A stretch of 7,415 nt of DNA from Promethearchaeota archaeon. GTDB lineage: Archaea > Asgardarchaeota > Lokiarchaeia > Sigynarchaeales > SOKP01. Position numbers and translations under genes: made by a program. Where the stretch lies: positions 1 through 7,415 of the forward strand of contig JAGXNZ010000321.1 in NCBI GenBank assembly GCA_019894655.1, given 5' to 3'. Shown here piece by piece: positions 5,602 to 7,415 of this stretch; the stretch's first letter is position 1; the number at the start of each line of letters is the position of its first letter. The notes under the pieces are model-generated. The model was not told where the DNA came from and ran no database searches. It saw only the letters and a program-made list of their open reading frames with translations.

Positions 5602-7128
5602 TTAAATAGGTTTTAACCAGTTAGAATCGATCTTATTTAGGGCAGTCTCAACCTCTTTTCTAACATTCCAGTTGTCATCCCATAGAGATTTTGATAACGG
5701 TTCTAACGCGTCAATATTTCCTATTTGACCTAAAGCTTTTGCAGAAGCAATTCTAATTTTTGGATCGCTGTCTTTAAGCATCTCTATAAATGGGGAGATG
5801 TCGCTAATGTTTTCAAATTTTCCTAATGCTAAAGCAATCCAACTTTTAATAAAAAGATCCTCATCATTAATTAAAGGTAATAGAGCTTCTAAGCATTCTT
5901 CACCTCCTATTTTAATTAAGAGCTTAACTGCTGCTCTTTTGGCCTTCCAATTCGAAGAACTCAAAAAAGGCTTCACCTTATTAATGTACGTTTGATTCTT
6001 TATTTTGGATAAAGCTTCAATAGCGCTATCTCGCACTCTATTATCAGGATCATTTAAAAGATCTAAAAGTAATGAAATTTGCTGCTCGTTACCCAACTTT
6101 CCAGTTAATTTTGCACATAGACTTCTTATTTTACATTCTTTAGCTTTAAGACCTTCAAGAACTTGATCTGGAACTTTATCTGGAACTTTATCTTTAGAAA
6201 TCTGAAGAAGTGAATTATAAGCCAATTTCCTGGTTTTATTATCACCACTCTTGAAAGAATTAATCATATAATCTACAGAATTCTTATCTTCAAGTATACC
6301 TAAGAGCTTGATTGCTTCCTTCCTCTCTATCATATTTTTGCTGTTTGCAACTTCATAAATTTTTACATAAGAATCAAGTGTACTAAAGATTTGTTCTAGG
6401 GATTGAATAGATAACTTACGGACATCTTCATCCTTATTTTTTAATAATCTTAGAAGGGGATCAATTGCTCGTTTACTTTTAATTACTCCTAAGGCTTTTA
6501 TACTTGCTTTTTTAACATCCACATCAATATCATCCAATAAATTGATAATTAGTCTTGCATCTTTTACTTGAATTAATTTCTCTAAAGCTTGAATAGCATT
6601 ACATCTGACTTCAGGGTCATTTTTGTGAAGCAATTCTTTTAAATAACTAGTTGATTCATCACTTTGAATTCTACCTAAGATGATTGGAATTGATCGTTTA
6701 ACATAAATATTTCCGCTATTAAAATAACTAATAATCCCACTTACATCTCCTAACTTTCCTATATTCACGATTGATTTAATTACTTCATCCTTTATTTCTA
6801 AAGAAGGATTACTTAGCATTTCTAATAAAGAGTTTAAAGCAGAGAGGAAATTAATTTTACCTAGCATAATCACAGCAATTTTTCTAGCTGTTATAAAATT
6901 ATCTGTAAGAGCTTCAATTAATATTGGACTTGAAGCTTCTGGTAGACTGTTCGCAACAAATTCGATAATCTTTGCTCGTACTTTACCGTCTGATTCATTC
7001 CTATATTGTGTAGCAAAAAAACTCAAATTATTTTTATCAATCAAATTACTAAATGAATTTATCATATCTATTTTATTCTCTGGAACAGTTTCTTTAAGAT
7101 AGTTTTCTTTTAGTTCTTGAAATCCCAT
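5602..7128 (-). CDS. HEAT-repeat (PBS-lyase-type) scaffold protein
   Basis: This 508-residue soluble protein is built almost entirely of about 15 HEAT repeats with a period near 31 residues. Each second helix shows the D-x-x-V-R-x-x-A-x-x-A-L-x-x-I pattern. Clear copies are DPEVRCNAIQALEKL (171-185), DVDVKKASIKALGVI (202-216), DEDVRKLSIQSLEQI (233-247), DNRVRDSAIEALSKI (362-376) and DPKIRIASAKALGQIG (455-470). There is no signal peptide, membrane segment or catalytic domain. Such alpha-solenoids act as protein-binding scaffolds, and 'phycobilisome lyase' in family names does not imply that enzyme here. Repeat spacing is disturbed near 312-323, where a 4-residue duplication (VPDK/VPDQ) extends a loop. 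The first 45 residues form a divergent cap. An in-frame TGA lies upstream of the ATG, and an AAGGAT Shine-Dalgarno sits 7 nt before it. The partner is unknown; neighbours give no clue because the gene appears to be transcribed alone. Confidence 0.88.
   Translation of the reverse strand: MGFQELKENYLKETVPENKIDMINSFSNLIDKNNLSFFATQYRNESDGKVRAKIIEFVANSLPEASSPILIEALTDNFITARKIAVIMLGKINFLSALNSLLEMLSNPSLEIKDEVIKSIVNIGKLGDVSGIISYFNSGNIYVKRSIPIILGRIQSDESTSYLKELLHKNDPEVRCNAIQALEKLIQVKDARLIINLLDDIDVDVKKASIKALGVIKSKRAIDPLLRLLKNKDEDVRKLSIQSLEQIFSTLDSYVKIYEVANSKNMIERKEAIKLLGILEDKNSVDYMINSFKSGDNKTRKLAYNSLLQISKDKVPDKVPDQVLEGLKAKECKIRSLCAKLTGKLGNEQQISLLLDLLNDPDNRVRDSAIEALSKIKNQTYINKVKPFLSSSNWKAKRAAVKLLIKIGGEECLEALLPLINDEDLFIKSWIALALGKFENISDISPFIEMLKDSDPKIRIASAKALGQIGNIDALEPLSKSLWDDNWNVRKEVETALNKIDSNWLKPI
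6166..6189. repeat. 12-bp tandem duplication inside the HEAT-repeat gene
   Basis: The unit ATCTGGAACTTT occurs twice in perfect tandem. It is in frame and gives the protein repeat VPDK-VPDQ in an inter-helix loop. It looks like a recent slippage duplication. Confidence 0.85.
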
Positions 7129-7135
7129 TTTTCTA

Positions 7136-7141
7136 ATCCTT
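7136..7141 (-). promoter_or_regulatory. Shine-Dalgarno of the HEAT-repeat gene
   Basis: AAGGAT lies 7 nt before the ATG at 7128 in a purine-rich leader. Unlike the two leaderless genes in this window, this one seems to have a 5' leader. TATA-like AT stretches are visible near 7191-7198 and 7230, but none stands out as the promoter. Confidence 0.45.
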
Positions 7142-7320
7142 CATCCTACCTTTTCAATAAAAAAAGCGTCTAACTTTAGAATCGAGTTCATATTTTTATT
7201 TCTAAGTAATTAGAAAGATAGAACTTGTAAGTATAAACATTAAATTCTTCTTTTAATTGAATATAAAAATTACTGAGTTAATTGAGGATTCTTTACCTCT
7301 ATACACTATAAAAGAAAAGT

Positions 7321-7328
7321 AAAAAAAA
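7321..7328 (-). terminator. T8 run behind the gene tail at the right edge
   Basis: Eight T residues on the minus strand begin 7 nt after the possible stop codon at 7336-7338 and are followed by more pyrimidine-rich sequence. The position is as expected for an archaeal T-tract terminator. The remaining sequence to 7129 is AT-rich and holds only the leader and promoter region of the HEAT-repeat gene. Confidence 0.35.
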
Positions 7329-7335
7329 TAGCAAT

Positions 7336-7413
7336 TTATGAGCTAAGCAGTTGAAAAAGAATCGTAGCGTGAGGGATATAGAATTGGTCTTTAACCTTTA
7401 TAACGACTGTATG
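7336..7413 (-). CDS. possible C-terminal tail of an unidentified gene entering from the right edge
   Basis: One minus-strand frame is open from the right edge for 25 codons, ending ...HTVVIKVKDQFYIPHATILFQLLSS and a TAA. The other two minus frames close within eight codons. Composition is less AT-rich than the adjacent intergenic DNA, and a T8 tract follows the stop. These points suggest the end of a gene but do not prove it. The fragment is too short to assign a family. Confidence 0.3.
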   Translation of the reverse strand, partial: HTVVIKVKDQFYIPHATILFQLLSS

Positions 7414-7415
7414 AA

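Noticed and set aside
5602..7128. Calling the HEAT-repeat protein a phycobilisome lyase
   Set aside because: The similarity is to the repeat only; the host shows no sign of phycobilins and no lyase-specific feature is visible.
7306..7348. Plus-strand TATA-like ACTATAAAAG followed about 30 nt later by an ATG
   Set aside because: The ATG reads ATG AGC TAA, a two-codon frame, and no other plus-strand gene follows before the window ends.

Overview
The window is AT-rich archaeal DNA, most probably from an Asgard (Lokiarchaeota-like) archaeon, although nothing here fixes the lineage. The archaeal call rests on four things: TATA elements placed about 26 nt upstream of start codons; a 6-phospho-3-hexuloisomerase; a soluble PhoU/TrkA_C regulator next to small MgtE-type membrane proteins; and a large N-glycosylation-rich surface protein with an N-terminal signal segment and a C-terminal 'PGF + transmembrane + basic tail' anchor. 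No eukaryotic signature protein is present to confirm Asgard. All recognisable genes lie on the minus strand, so they are transcribed from right to left.

From right to left: a possible C-terminal tail of an unidentified gene enters at the right edge (7336-7413) and is followed by a T-run. Next is a stand-alone HEAT-repeat protein of about 15 repeats (5602-7128). Then comes an 804-residue surface protein with three copies of a W-x-V-x-x-G-D-x-x-Y motif (3035-5449), with a T-rich terminator-like tract behind it. An intergenic stretch of about 240 bp carries a likely leaderless promoter. The last block is a tight four-gene cluster: two tandem half-size MgtE/SLC41-type divalent-cation transporters (2237-2791 and 1683-2234), a soluble protein with two PhoU-TrkA_C units (404-1588, probably starting further upstream), and 6-phospho-3-hexuloisomerase hxlB (1-401, running off the left edge).

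The four-gene cluster is the most interesting part. The two MgtE halves are paralogues with the same DPNN...P..T...D signature at matching positions, and probably form one transporter. They lack the cytosolic N and CBS domains that gate bacterial MgtE. The PhoU/TrkA_C protein may supply gating or ligand sensing in trans. The hexuloisomerase, used by archaea for pentose synthesis, is translationally close-coupled to the regulator (2-nt gap with a strong Shine-Dalgarno), which is an unexpected metabolic partner. Two junctions in the cluster, an A6 run at 1639-1644 and a G4 run at 2245-2248 on the coding strand, are places where one base would restore a conserved N-terminus or fuse the two transporter halves. 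They should be checked against reads or relatives.
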